Source: Veillonella nakazawae (GTDB taxonomy: Bacteria > Bacillota > Negativicutes > Veillonellales > Veillonellaceae). Taken from it: a stretch of 64,000 bases of DNA. The stretch lies in NCBI RefSeq assembly GCF_013393365.1, contig NZ_AP022321.1, positions 457,001-521,000 on the forward strand. Direction: 5' to 3'. Positions 16,450-24,702 of this stretch are shown piece by piece. Made by a program: the position numbers and the translations under genes. A model generated the notes under the pieces. That model was not told the origin of the DNA, made no database searches, and was given only the letters and a program-made list of their open reading frames with translations. The number at the start of each line of letters is the position of its first letter. The stretch's first letter is position 1.

Positions 16450-17083
16450 TCTTCTCATAACTGGTACCCTTGATACATTGCAAATGACCATTATTTCTAC
16501 GGTCATGGCTATGTTACTTGGTATCCCTCTCGGTGTTATTTTAGTAGTAACCTCTAAGGGTCATATCTTAGAAAATGTAGCGCTTAATAAGGTGCTAGGT
16601 GCTATCGTTAATGCAACGCGTTCCGTACCATTTATCATTTTGATGGTAGCTATCATTCCATTCACTCGTATGGTGGCAGGCACATCTATTGGTACCACTG
16701 CAGCTTGTGTGCCTTTAACAATCGCTGCAATTCCATTCTTAGCACGCCTTGTAGAAACATCTATTAAAGATATTAACTTTGGCGTAATTGAAGCGGCCCA
16801 ATCCATGGGTGCAAGTCCACTCCAAATCATTTGGAAAGTATTATTACCTGAAGCATTGCCTACGATTATCGATAATGTAACGGTTCTTATCGTTAACCTC
16901 ATCAGTTACTCTGCAATGGCTGGTGCTATCGGTGGCGGTGGCCTTGGTGATATTGCTATCCGCTATGGTTACCAACGCTTCCAAGCTGATATTATGATTG
17001 CTACCATTATCATCTTGGTTATTTTGGTACAATTAGTCCAAATGATTGGCGATGCTTGGTCTAAAGCGATGAATAAGAAGTAG
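16430..17083 (+). CDS. metI: methionine ABC transporter permease
   Basis: Inner-membrane permease, 217 aa with five hydrophobic helices. NATRSVPFIILMVAIIPFTR near residues 60-85 and the EAA coupling motif EAAQSMGASPLQIIWKVLLP are characteristic of MetI. A GCGAGGTGAT site lies inside the end of metN, so the two are translationally coupled. A YerC-like regulator gene follows 9 bases after. Confidence 0.95.
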   Translation: MSEQIINLLITGTLDTLQMTIISTVMAMLLGIPLGVILVVTSKGHILENVALNKVLGAIVNATRSVPFIILMVAIIPFTRMVAGTSIGTTAACVPLTIAAIPFLARLVETSIKDINFGVIEAAQSMGASPLQIIWKVLLPEALPTIIDNVTVLIVNLISYSAMAGAIGGGGLGDIAIRYGYQRFQADIMIATIIILVILVQLVQMIGDAWSKAMNKK

Positions 17084-17092
17084 GAGGATCCT

Positions 17093-17389
17093 ATGAGTAT
17101 CAATGAGAAGTTGAGAAGTGAACAAAACGATGAGCTATTCACCGCTATATTAACGCTTGAAAATACTGAGGAGTGCTATGCATTCTTTGAAGATATCTGT
17201 ACGATTAATGAATTGAAAGCTTTGTCTCAACGCTTACAAGTAGCAAAAATGCTACGTGCCGGTGATAGCTACGAAAAAATTGTAGAAGAAACAGGTGCGA
17301 GTACGGCTACTATTAGTCGTGTCAAACGATGCTTAGTCTATGGTGCTGATGGATATACATTAGCTTTAGATCGTCTAGGTGCAAAATAA
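17093..17389 (+). CDS. TrpR/YerC/YecD family DNA-binding protein
   Basis: 98 aa, all-helical. Matches the Firmicute YerC group of the TrpR superfamily: FFEDICTINELKALSQRLQV followed by the helix-turn-helix EKIVEETGASTATISRVKRC. AGGAGG lies before the ATG. Placement directly after metNI suggests a regulator linked to amino-acid supply (inference); unlike TrpR, its ligand is unknown. Confidence 0.9.
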   Translation: MSINEKLRSEQNDELFTAILTLENTEECYAFFEDICTINELKALSQRLQVAKMLRAGDSYEKIVEETGASTATISRVKRCLVYGADGYTLALDRLGAK

Positions 17390-17404
17390 AATAAACTAGC
17401 ATGA

Positions 17405-17430
17405 CAACGGTGGCCTTTTGGCTACCGTTG
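17405..17430 (+). other. strong intercistronic hairpin
   Basis: 11-bp stem (CAACGGTGGCC, 17405-17415, with GGCTACCGTTG, 17420-17430, one G-U) closed by a TTTT loop. No T-tract follows, so it is not a normal terminator; it sits 24 bases before the ATG of the TSUP gene. Confidence 0.6.
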
Positions 17431-17454
17431 ATGTGCTATCTACAGGAGGTTTAT

Positions 17455-18249
17455 ATGGAGTGGCTTATTGAGGTAACAGGTTTACCATTTGATATCCTAA
17501 TTCTCGTTTTGCTCGCTGTAGCAGGTGCTTTTGCCGGCTTTGTAGACTCCATTGTGGGTGGTGGGGGCCTAATCTCTGTTCCTGCTATGCTATTAACGAA
17601 CCTTCCGCCGAGTATGGCCTTAGGCAGTAATAAGCTGTCTAGCATATTTGGAGCTGGCAGTGCGTCGATTACATTCTTAAGAAATCACATGGTTGATTTT
17701 TCTCTAGTTCGTAAATTACTACCTTTTACATTTATAGGATCCATGATTGGTACCTTAGCAGTTGTATCATTGCCACCCTTGTATGTAAAGCCTATTATTA
17801 TCGTCCTACTCGTTTGTGTCACACTTTTTGTGGTATTTAAAAAGGATTGGGGCGAAATAAACCGTACCTCAGCAGTAGCAGGAAAAGCATTGTATATTTG
17901 CATGGCTTTTGCTCTTGGCATTGGTGTTTATGATGGTTTTATTGGCCCTGGGACAGGTACATTTTTGATTATGGGCTTTATTTTTACTGGCTTTGATTTT
18001 CTGCATGCTTCTGCGAATGCAAAAATATTGAATTTTACCAGTAATTTAGCATCCTTAATCGTATTTTTCTGTTTAGGTCACGTCAATATTAAGTACGGCT
18101 TAGCTACAGGGGTAGGCCAAATTATAGGTGCTTACTTAGGATCTCATTTAGCTATTGCTAAGGGTTCGTCGTTGGTACGTGTTGTATTCTTGTCGGTAAC
18201 GACAGTTATGTTGTTGAAATTAGTCTATGACTATGTTTCCACATTATAG
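17455..18249 (+). CDS. TSUP (TauE/SafE) family sulfur/organic-anion exporter
   Basis: 264 aa from ATG 17455, with AGGAGG five bases upstream; the longer frame from 17401 would be read through the hairpin. Eight predicted helices in two repeats: AGAFAGFVDSIVGGGGLISVPAM (first) and GVYDGFIGPGTGTFLIMGF (second) contain the family's glycine-rich turns. Relatives export sulfite, sulfoacetate or similar anions. Next to methionine transport genes and with a cysteine desulfidase elsewhere in the window, a sulfur compound is a reasonable but unproven substrate. Confidence 0.9.
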   Translation: MEWLIEVTGLPFDILILVLLAVAGAFAGFVDSIVGGGGLISVPAMLLTNLPPSMALGSNKLSSIFGAGSASITFLRNHMVDFSLVRKLLPFTFIGSMIGTLAVVSLPPLYVKPIIIVLLVCVTLFVVFKKDWGEINRTSAVAGKALYICMAFALGIGVYDGFIGPGTGTFLIMGFIFTGFDFLHASANAKILNFTSNLASLIVFFCLGHVNIKYGLATGVGQIIGAYLGSHLAIAKGSSLVRVVFLSVTTVMLLKLVYDYVSTL

Positions 18250-18260
18250 GAGGGCAAGGT

Positions 18261-19028
18261 ATGCCTCATAAAAGTGATGTACAAGTGGCATTGATTAGTG
18301 GTGGCACATCGGGCATCGGATTTGCTACGGCAAAATTGCTTCTTAAAGAGGGCTGGTGTGTTGTCATTAACGGTCGTGATGAAAAATCAGGACAAAAGGC
18401 TAAGATGAAATTGCGCCGCTATTCTTCAAGAGTGCAGTACATCCAAGGGGATGTATCGAAGATTGAAGATTGTCAGCGTATTGTAAAAGAAACCGTGAAA
18501 TTATTTGGCGGTGTTTCTGCTCTCGTAACAGCAGCAGGCTATTATGAAGAAGAGCTTCTAACAGATGTAACAGAAGCAGCCTTTGATGAAATGTTTGGCA
18601 CCAATGTGAAAGGTACGGTTTTCTTGTGCCAAGCGGCATTGCCCTATTTGCGCGCTACAAAGGGCAGTATTGTAACGGTAGCTAGTGATGCAGGCTTACA
18701 AGGCAATGTGGCTTGCTCTGTATACGGTGCTTCAAAAGGTGCGGTAGTGAGTTTTACGAAATCATTATCCCTTGAAATGGCACCACATAATGTGCGCGTT
18801 AACTGTGTTTGTCCTGGGGATGTGGATACCTCTTTAGTAGATAAACAAATTGCAAATGCTCAGCAAAATGCAGAGGCTGCTAAGGCTGAAATGGGCCAAC
18901 ATTATCCCTTGGGACGCATTGGTCAACCTCATGAAATTGGGGAGGTTATTGTATTTTTATTGAGTAATAAAGCTTCCTTTGTAACGGGGGCAGCATGGAC
19001 TATCGATGGTGGTCTCACTAGTTGGTAA
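18261..19028 (+). CDS. short-chain dehydrogenase/reductase
   Basis: Classical SDR, 255 aa. Nucleotide site SGGTSGIG (13-20), catalytic S142, Y155 and K159 (YGASK), C-terminal VTGAAWTIDGG. The usual NNAG motif is replaced by TAAGYY. G40-R-D suggests possible NADP preference (inference). AGGAGGGCAAGGT precedes the ATG. Closest look is to FabG/glucose dehydrogenase-type enzymes; the substrate cannot be assigned. Confidence 0.92.
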   Translation: MPHKSDVQVALISGGTSGIGFATAKLLLKEGWCVVINGRDEKSGQKAKMKLRRYSSRVQYIQGDVSKIEDCQRIVKETVKLFGGVSALVTAAGYYEEELLTDVTEAAFDEMFGTNVKGTVFLCQAALPYLRATKGSIVTVASDAGLQGNVACSVYGASKGAVVSFTKSLSLEMAPHNVRVNCVCPGDVDTSLVDKQIANAQQNAEAAKAEMGQHYPLGRIGQPHEIGEVIVFLLSNKASFVTGAAWTIDGGLTSW

Positions 19029-19165
19029 GATAGAAAATATTGGAAGTTATTTTATTTTTTAAATCTATAGATAATTAGAAAAATTCATTTCACTTCTAGC
19101 AATAGAATGGTATAATAATACTAATAATATGACCTATAGTTGGTTCACAACAAAGGAGAATACTT

Positions 19166-20017
19166 ATGGCAGAATATAATGGCGTAACACTTGAGCCACT
19201 TATGGATGGTTCTCAAGATCGTGACTATCAAGTTGAACAATTTATTTTCTGGGGTGCAGGTCGTGCAGCGGCATTGGCATTATCCCCTAAATTCAGCAGT
19301 GTTGCTTTGTGCGCCAATGCAACGTATATGGTAACTCGCATTGCACATCTTTACGAAGTAGAATTGCAATCTGGTGCCGTAGTGGGTCTAGTTGGTGGTC
19401 TTAGCACAGCTGTAGGTACAGCGGCTATTTCTCTTCTTGTTCCTCTAAAAGCAGTTCGCGTTCCTGTAGCAGTTGGTTTAACATATGCTATCGGTAAAAT
19501 TGCTCACATTTGGATCCAAGATGGTATGCCTTCTGATATCGAACGTTATAAACCAATGGTTGCTGAATTCCTTGAAAGCGGTAAAGCTATAGCAGGTGAC
19601 ATCATCCGTGATGCAAGCGCTAGCATTCCTTTCACACAAGGTCAACGCGACGTTTGGGCTGGTATTGCTAATGAAACAGGTCTTGCCAAAGAAACTTTGA
19701 AACAAGTTTACGAAGAAAAAGTAACACCTGCTATCGATAAATGGAATACAGAAACAAAATATCAAATCCATGACAATGCAGCAGAAGTTGTGGCGAAAGT
19801 AACCGATGCGGCAAAAGAGAAAATTGATGTTGCTAAAGGAAATATTGATGTAGCTAAAGAATTAGCTAAAGGTGGCGTAGAAGTAGCTAAAGCTTCTGCA
19901 CAAGCTGCAGTAGAAACTGCAAAAACTAAAGCTAATGATGCTGTTGAAACAGCAAAAGATGTTGCTACAAACACTGTTAATACAGCAAAAGATAAAATTG
20001 GTGGTTTGCGCAAATAG
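19166..20017 (+). CDS. unknown protein with hydrophobic core and LEA-like helical tail
   Basis: 283 aa; not a family I recognise. Residues about 30-120 are hydrophobic with possible membrane helices (around VGLVGGLSTAVGTAAISLLV). From about residue 200 the protein is a string of amphipathic helical repeats rich in Ala, Lys, Val and Asp (VAK, VETAK, TAKD) in an approximately 11-residue rhythm, as in LEA or apolipoprotein-like proteins. An extended -10 box (TGGTATAAT, 19108-19116) lies upstream. The DUF1232 gene follows after 19 bases. A membrane-surface or stress-protection role is only a guess. Confidence 0.75.
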   Translation: MAEYNGVTLEPLMDGSQDRDYQVEQFIFWGAGRAAALALSPKFSSVALCANATYMVTRIAHLYEVELQSGAVVGLVGGLSTAVGTAAISLLVPLKAVRVPVAVGLTYAIGKIAHIWIQDGMPSDIERYKPMVAEFLESGKAIAGDIIRDASASIPFTQGQRDVWAGIANETGLAKETLKQVYEEKVTPAIDKWNTETKYQIHDNAAEVVAKVTDAAKEKIDVAKGNIDVAKELAKGGVEVAKASAQAAVETAKTKANDAVETAKDVATNTVNTAKDKIGGLRK

Positions 20018-20036
20018 GCGCTAAAGGATTATGAAG

Positions 20037-20381
20037 ATGAATCCATTAAAAATTATTAAATATGGTAAGTATTTTAACGAATCTAAATTCGCCGCTTTTT
20101 TAGGACGATATGGTAAGAAGCTTGCCTTTGTACAACGAGCAGTGACCTTGTTCCTTTGTATGCGTGACAAGGACACTCCAAAATATGTAAAAGCAGTCAT
20201 TGCTGGTGCCTTAGGGTATCTCGTATTACCTATTGATATTGTACCGGATACAATTCCTGTATTAGGTTGGATAGATGATGTAGCCGTGCTTGGCCTTGCC
20301 TTCAAGGTTGCCAATCGTTACATTAAAACTCGTCATCAAGAAGAGGCAAAAAAATACTTCCCATTTGGTGGCAGTAACTAG
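20037..20381 (+). CDS. YkvA/DUF1232 family protein
   Basis: 114 aa from ATG 20037 (AAGGA eight bases upstream; the ATG at 20031 is too close). The DUF1232 core is clear: LFLCMRDKDTPKYVKAVIAG followed by LGYLVLPIDIVPDTIPVLGW and a second IDDVAVLGLAF segment with two hydrophobic helices. Function of the family is unknown. Cotranscribed with the helical-repeat protein. Confidence 0.9.
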   Translation: MNPLKIIKYGKYFNESKFAAFLGRYGKKLAFVQRAVTLFLCMRDKDTPKYVKAVIAGALGYLVLPIDIVPDTIPVLGWIDDVAVLGLAFKVANRYIKTRHQEEAKKYFPFGGSN

Positions 20382-20393
20382 CTTTTAACCATT

Positions 20394-20436
20394 AAGGCAG
20401 TTTGATCCGTTGCGATTAAACTGCCTTTATTTATTT
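20394..20436 (+). terminator. terminator after DUF1232 gene
   Basis: 14-bp stem AAGGCAGTTTGATC / GATTAAACTGCCTT (20394-20407, 20414-20427; one mismatch) followed by TTATTTATTT. Confidence 0.88.
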
Positions 20437-20498
20437 GACACGCTAAAGTAATAGATATACAATGAAGGTTGTATTCTATGAAAAAAAAGGATAAATAT

Positions 20499-20918
20499 AT
20501 GCATATTGCTTCAGTAAATGTACGCTTTTACGAAACCGATATGATGGGTATTGCGCACCATAGTAATCATTTTAGATGGTTTGAAATGGCACGCATTGAA
20601 TTCCTTCGTCAAATCGGTGTAACCTTGTGGGATATGATGAATGAGGATATTGTATTTCCTATCATGAATGTATCTTGCAATTATAAAGAACCAGCAAATT
20701 TTGATGATGAACTTCACATCGAAACATATTTGGTTAAGATGACACGTGCTCAAATGATATTCCGTTATCGTATGCGCCGTGCCAGTGATGGTGCGCTCCT
20801 AGCTACGGGAGAGACCAAGAATGCATTTATGTCAAAATCAACAGGTAAAATTGTGCGATTAGACGATACTTTTTATCAGCCTATGTTAGCAGCTGTTGAG
20901 GAGATGCCTAATGAGTAA
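20499..20918 (+). CDS. acyl-CoA thioesterase, 4HBT (YbgC) family
   Basis: Hotdog-fold thioesterase. VRFYETDMMGIAHHSNHFRW contains the catalytic Asp and the conserved His/Asn region of the YbgC/4-hydroxybenzoyl-CoA thioesterase group. The start at 20499 has AAAGGA seven bases upstream and gives 139 aa, close to the family. A second ATG at 20478 (146 aa) has GAAGG and is followed by an A8 tract. murI begins 8 bases before its stop. Substrate acyl-CoA is unknown. Confidence 0.88.
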   Translation: MHIASVNVRFYETDMMGIAHHSNHFRWFEMARIEFLRQIGVTLWDMMNEDIVFPIMNVSCNYKEPANFDDELHIETYLVKMTRAQMIFRYRMRRASDGALLATGETKNAFMSKSTGKIVRLDDTFYQPMLAAVEEMPNE

Positions 20919-21714
20919 TGTACAACAATTGCCTATCGGCGTGTTTGACTCCGGTGTAGGCGGGCTATCTGTTTTAAAGGTCTTACAAGAACAATTCCAT
21001 AACGAAGACTTCATCTATATTGGTGATAATGCGAATAACCCGGTGGGAAATCGTAGTGATGATGAAATTACTTATTTAGCTTGTCATATTGCAGAGGCTC
21101 TTGAAAAACAGCCTGTAAAATTGATGGTTATTGCTTGCAATACGTTTACTGTTGTAGCCCTTGATGCGGTACGTGAACGCGTGTCTGTACCCGTTATTGG
21201 AGTATCACAAGGCGTAAAAACAGCGATTAGTCAAAGCAAAAGCAAGACCATTGGTATCATGGCGACGGTAGCAACTGTGAATAGTCATATTCATAAACAT
21301 GTAGCCCTTGAAGTTGATCATGAAGTGCTCGTATGGGAGCAACCATGTCCTGAATTGGCAGGCCTTATTGAGCAAGGTCATTTAGATGACCATTTTGTAC
21401 GCGATGTATGTACTGAATATCTAGAGCCTTTATTGTCCAGAGAGATTGAGGTCGTAGTTTTGGGCTGTACTCATTTCCCATTTGTACAACCTTTGCTAGA
21501 GGAACTAACGTCAGGGCGCATTCAATTCATCGACCCTGCTTTTGAAACGAGTGAACTTGTTCGCCGCAGATTAGAGGGTAAAGATTTATTTAACCCTCAA
21601 AAAACGGCGGGTACTGTGTCATTGTATTTTACAAAGGATATTGAGCTTGGTGATAAGCTGAGCGCCTCTTTCCTTAATACAAGTCGTCGCAGCATTGAAC
21701 ATATTACATTATAA
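20911..21714 (+). CDS. murI: glutamate racemase-like protein
   Basis: 267 aa from ATG 20911, with GAGGAG seven bases upstream. Asp/Glu racemase fold: IGVFDSGVGGLSVLK at the N-terminus, catalytic cysteines C76 (IACNTFTVV) and C186 (VLGCTHFPF). The enzyme family makes D-glutamate for peptidoglycan. The substrate loop is unusual: GDNANNPVGNRS replaces the common GDxAxxPYGxKS, and CNTF replaces CNTA. It may be a divergent MurI or a related amino-acid racemase. Overlaps the thioesterase gene by 8 bases and is followed 12 bases later by a membrane protein gene. Confidence 0.85.
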   Translation: MSNVQQLPIGVFDSGVGGLSVLKVLQEQFHNEDFIYIGDNANNPVGNRSDDEITYLACHIAEALEKQPVKLMVIACNTFTVVALDAVRERVSVPVIGVSQGVKTAISQSKSKTIGIMATVATVNSHIHKHVALEVDHEVLVWEQPCPELAGLIEQGHLDDHFVRDVCTEYLEPLLSREIEVVVLGCTHFPFVQPLLEELTSGRIQFIDPAFETSELVRRRLEGKDLFNPQKTAGTVSLYFTKDIELGDKLSASFLNTSRRSIEHITL

Positions 21715-21726
21715 AGGAGATGCCCT

Positions 21727-22266
21727 ATGTGGTTTTATAACATCCTAAGTGTAGTAATAGCTATTATTGTAGCTATTGCAGCTTTGTATTTATTATTCCG
21801 TTTGTTCGTATTGAAACAAGGTAATGAAAAGGTTATTTTATTGCCAAAACGTGCAACAAACTTCCAAGTATCTGACCGTAATTTTGAATCTATTACCTTG
21901 TTCTGTGATATTCCATTTGTGAACAAAGGACGTCAACTTGGTACAATTATGGACTTATTCCCACGTCCATTGTTGCCAGAGGAACATTTTGATGCTGTGA
22001 AAGTACATGCATGGGCTATGGACATTAATCGTCCTCGTCATGATGGCTATTTTGAAGCTGTTATTATCAAACCTCGCAAAGGTGGTACTATTCGTGTATT
22101 CGTTACCTTAACAGGTAAAAATGGCAATATTCGTGAAGATATTAAGGGCTTCCCTTATATGGACATCGATATTTACTACCAAATCGTAGGCCGTACAGAT
22201 TATCATATCGATAAACAACGTATTCGTTTGACTGCTGAAGAAGTTCAAGCAGCATTGGTTCAATAA
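21727..22266 (+). CDS. membrane-anchored protein of unknown function
   Basis: 179 aa. One N-terminal membrane helix (residues about 4-29), then a soluble domain with beta strands (VILLPKRATNFQVSDR, ITLFCDIPFVNKGRQLG) that looks like a cytoplasmic or periplasmic beta-sandwich. No family recognised. AAGGAG lies before the ATG. It lies 12 bases before the CofE-like gene and is probably in one operon with it. Confidence 0.78.
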   Translation: MWFYNILSVVIAIIVAIAALYLLFRLFVLKQGNEKVILLPKRATNFQVSDRNFESITLFCDIPFVNKGRQLGTIMDLFPRPLLPEEHFDAVKVHAWAMDINRPRHDGYFEAVIIKPRKGGTIRVFVTLTGKNGNIREDIKGFPYMDIDIYYQIVGRTDYHIDKQRIRLTAEEVQAALVQ

Positions 22267-22278
22267 GGAGGCATAACA

Positions 22279-22929
22279 ATGGCAGAATTAGAGTTAGTAT
22301 GTGTGCCAACACGTATTCTTACAGATAATGATGACATCGTGGATGCTATCGTTGAATTTGGCGGTCATAATATTGGACCTGAAGATATCGTATGTGTAGC
22401 TGAATCTGTAGTAGCTATTACACAAGGTCGTTTTACACGTCCTGAAGAACTAAATGTTTGCTGGCAAGCTCGTTTAATTAATCGCTTTATCCATCCAGAT
22501 GGATCTATGGCATCCATTTATGGCATGCAATCCGCTATGAATCTAGATGGTAAATGGAAAGTATTGGGTGCCTTCATTTTAGGTGCTATTGCTAAGATTT
22601 TCCGCAAGCCAGGTGTATTCTATGCAATTGCTCGTGCAGCATCTTTAACAGATGATGTAACTGGTACAATGCCTCCATTCGACAAGCACATCGTATTTGG
22701 TCCAAAGGATCCAGATAAAGTAGCTGAGAAAATCGTATCACGCACAGGCTGTTATGGCGCTGTTGTAGCTGACGTTAATGACTTGAAACGTTCCGCTGTG
22801 TTAGGTACAAGCCGTGGTATTGACGGTAATAAAATTGCACAATTGTTAATTGACAATCCATTTGGTAATGATAGTCAAATGACTCCGATTGTTATCATTA
22901 AAAATTACGCATCTGTATCTGGTAAATAA
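22279..22929 (+). CDS. CofE-like (F420-0:gamma-glutamyl ligase domain) protein
   Basis: 216 aa, with AAGGAGG upstream. Contains the fold of the F420-0 gamma-glutamyl ligase family: VCVPTRILTDNDDIVDAI near the N-terminus, DIVCVAESVVAITQGR, and GAVVADVNDLKRSAVLGTSR near the C-terminus. The archaeal/actinobacterial enzyme adds glutamate to coenzyme F420. I see no F420 genes here and Veillonella is not known to make it, so another amino-acid ligation is likely. Confidence 0.82.
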   Translation: MAELELVCVPTRILTDNDDIVDAIVEFGGHNIGPEDIVCVAESVVAITQGRFTRPEELNVCWQARLINRFIHPDGSMASIYGMQSAMNLDGKWKVLGAFILGAIAKIFRKPGVFYAIARAASLTDDVTGTMPPFDKHIVFGPKDPDKVAEKIVSRTGCYGAVVADVNDLKRSAVLGTSRGIDGNKIAQLLIDNPFGNDSQMTPIVIIKNYASVSGK

Positions 22930-22932
22930 CAG

Positions 22933-22974
22933 AAGGCTGTACTCATCACATAGAGATGGGTACAGCTTTTTTTA
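22933..22974 (+). terminator. terminator after CofE-like gene
   Basis: Stem AAGGCTGTACTCATC / GATGGGTACAGCTT with one bulge, followed by T7. Confidence 0.88.
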
Positions 22975-22992
22975 TACTAATTAGGAGGTCAT

Positions 22993-24702
22993 ATGTTACT
23001 AGGTTTAGACGTAGGTGGTACTTTTACAGATGCGGTCATCATCGATGGCCATCGTGTAGTAGCATCTGCTAAAAGACGGACTACCAAAGATAATTTAATG
23101 CAAGGCATAGGCGAGGCCATTGATGCAATTCTCCAACATTGTGATACTACAAATATTGATCAAGTTACGCTGTCTACTACTGTAGTAACAAACACCATCG
23201 TGGAAGAGAAAGAGCAAGTGGTAGACCTGTTTGTAGTAACGGGACCTGGCCGAAATGTGGACGATATATTCCCTGTAAATCCTATCTATCTTCAAGGCTA
23301 TACTGATCATAGAGGTATTGTGGTGGAACGTACACCTACAAATGCAGTTCGACATATAGCAGAAATGGTACAATCTCGCAGTGGCACAGATTTGGCTGCT
23401 GTATCTGCTAAATTTGGGGTACGGAATCCTCAAGAAGAATTATCTATAACAGAAGCCTTGAAAGATAGATATAATACTATCTCTAATGGCAGCTTATTAA
23501 GCGGCTCTTTGAATTTTCCACGTCGTACTATTAGTGCATATTTTAATAGCGCTGTAACACCGGTATTTACAGTATTTAAGAAGAATGTAGAAGATGCGTT
23601 GAGCGTGCGAAACATTAAGGCTCCACTTCATATATTAAAGGCCGATGGAGGTTCTTTACCTATGGAACATATGGTGAGTAGACCAGTAGAGACCGCTTTT
23701 ACAGGACCTGCGGCAACCGTACTGGGCTTATCTGCTCTTGGAGCTATTGGGAATGAACATACAGTTGCTTTAGATATTGGCGGTACCACTACAGATATTT
23801 CTTTGTGGAAACAAGGCAGACCGTTGATGACTAAAAGTGGTGTATCTATTCGTGAATACCCAAGTGCGGTACGCTCCTTTGCCGTTACCTCTGTTGGTAT
23901 TGGCGGTGAATCTGTCGTTCGCATTGTAGATGGTGAAATTACTGTCGGACCTGAACGGGTGGGCCCATCGGTAGCTTTAGGAGGTGTAGAACCTACATTA
24001 GGGGATGCTCTCATTGTACTAGGTTATGCGAGTTATGGTAAGGTTGGATTAGCTGAACGAGCTATGGAGGTATTGGCTAATAGACTAAATGCTAGTACAA
24101 ACGGAGATACAACTGAGACTCAACAACAATTTGCAGAGGATGTAACTGTTTCAGACGTTGCTCAATCAATCGTAAATAAGGCGTTGCAAACAATTCAGCA
24201 TGGCATCGATGAGGTGGTAAGGGCAGAAAACAAACGACCTATCTATGTAGTAGCGGATATTGTGAACCCCGATGTCTTTGTGCCTGCTCAAATCGTGGTA
24301 GTAGGTGGAACGGCGCCAAGCCTTGGACCTAGTATAGGTAAATATATGGATTTACCGATTACCATACCAGAAAATGCGGCGGTGGCGAATGCTATCGGAG
24401 CAGCCCTAGCATTATCGACTATTGAACTCACTGTTCATGTCGATACAAAACGACGCTTACTCGTTATTCCTGAACTAGGGATTAAACAACAAACCTGTAC
24501 GTTGAAGCGAGTAGAACAAGTGGTGGAACGAGCTAAAGAAGCTCTCAGTGAAGAAGCATTGCGTTTAGGCCTTGGTAAAAACCAAGACATAGAGGTCATT
24601 AGTATAGAAGATTTCCCTGTAGTAGAGGGCTGGCAATCAATGGAACGATTAATAATGGTAAAAGTACAACTAGCAGCGGGGGTGAAACAGTATGTGGAAT
24701 AA
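22993..24702 (+). CDS. hydantoinase/oxoprolinase (HyuA) family ATPase-like protein
   Basis: 569 aa. ASKHA-fold phosphate motifs: GLDVGGTFTDAVI at residues 4-16 and ALDIGGTTTDISL in the middle, with a third glycine-rich VVGGTAPSLGPSIG. The family covers the A subunits of N-methylhydantoinase, acetone carboxylase and ATP-dependent 5-oxoprolinase. No HyuB subunit is adjacent; instead a histone-deacetylase-fold gene overlaps the end by 11 bases. TTAGGAGGTCAT precedes the ATG. It is shorter than full HyuA and lacks a clear substrate; PxpABC at 35672-39650 already covers 5-oxoproline. Confidence 0.88.
   Translation: MLLGLDVGGTFTDAVIIDGHRVVASAKRRTTKDNLMQGIGEAIDAILQHCDTTNIDQVTLSTTVVTNTIVEEKEQVVDLFVVTGPGRNVDDIFPVNPIYLQGYTDHRGIVVERTPTNAVRHIAEMVQSRSGTDLAAVSAKFGVRNPQEELSITEALKDRYNTISNGSLLSGSLNFPRRTISAYFNSAVTPVFTVFKKNVEDALSVRNIKAPLHILKADGGSLPMEHMVSRPVETAFTGPAATVLGLSALGAIGNEHTVALDIGGTTTDISLWKQGRPLMTKSGVSIREYPSAVRSFAVTSVGIGGESVVRIVDGEITVGPERVGPSVALGGVEPTLGDALIVLGYASYGKVGLAERAMEVLANRLNASTNGDTTETQQQFAEDVTVSDVAQSIVNKALQTIQHGIDEVVRAENKRPIYVVADIVNPDVFVPAQIVVVGGTAPSLGPSIGKYMDLPITIPENAAVANAIGAALALSTIELTVHVDTKRRLLVIPELGIKQQTCTLKRVEQVVERAKEALSEEALRLGLGKNQDIEVISIEDFPVVEGWQSMERLIMVKVQLAAGVKQYVE

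Noticed and set aside
20478..20498. A8 tract at the start of the thioesterase as a phase-variable switch
   Set aside because: A better start lies just downstream at 20499, so slippage would not abolish the protein.
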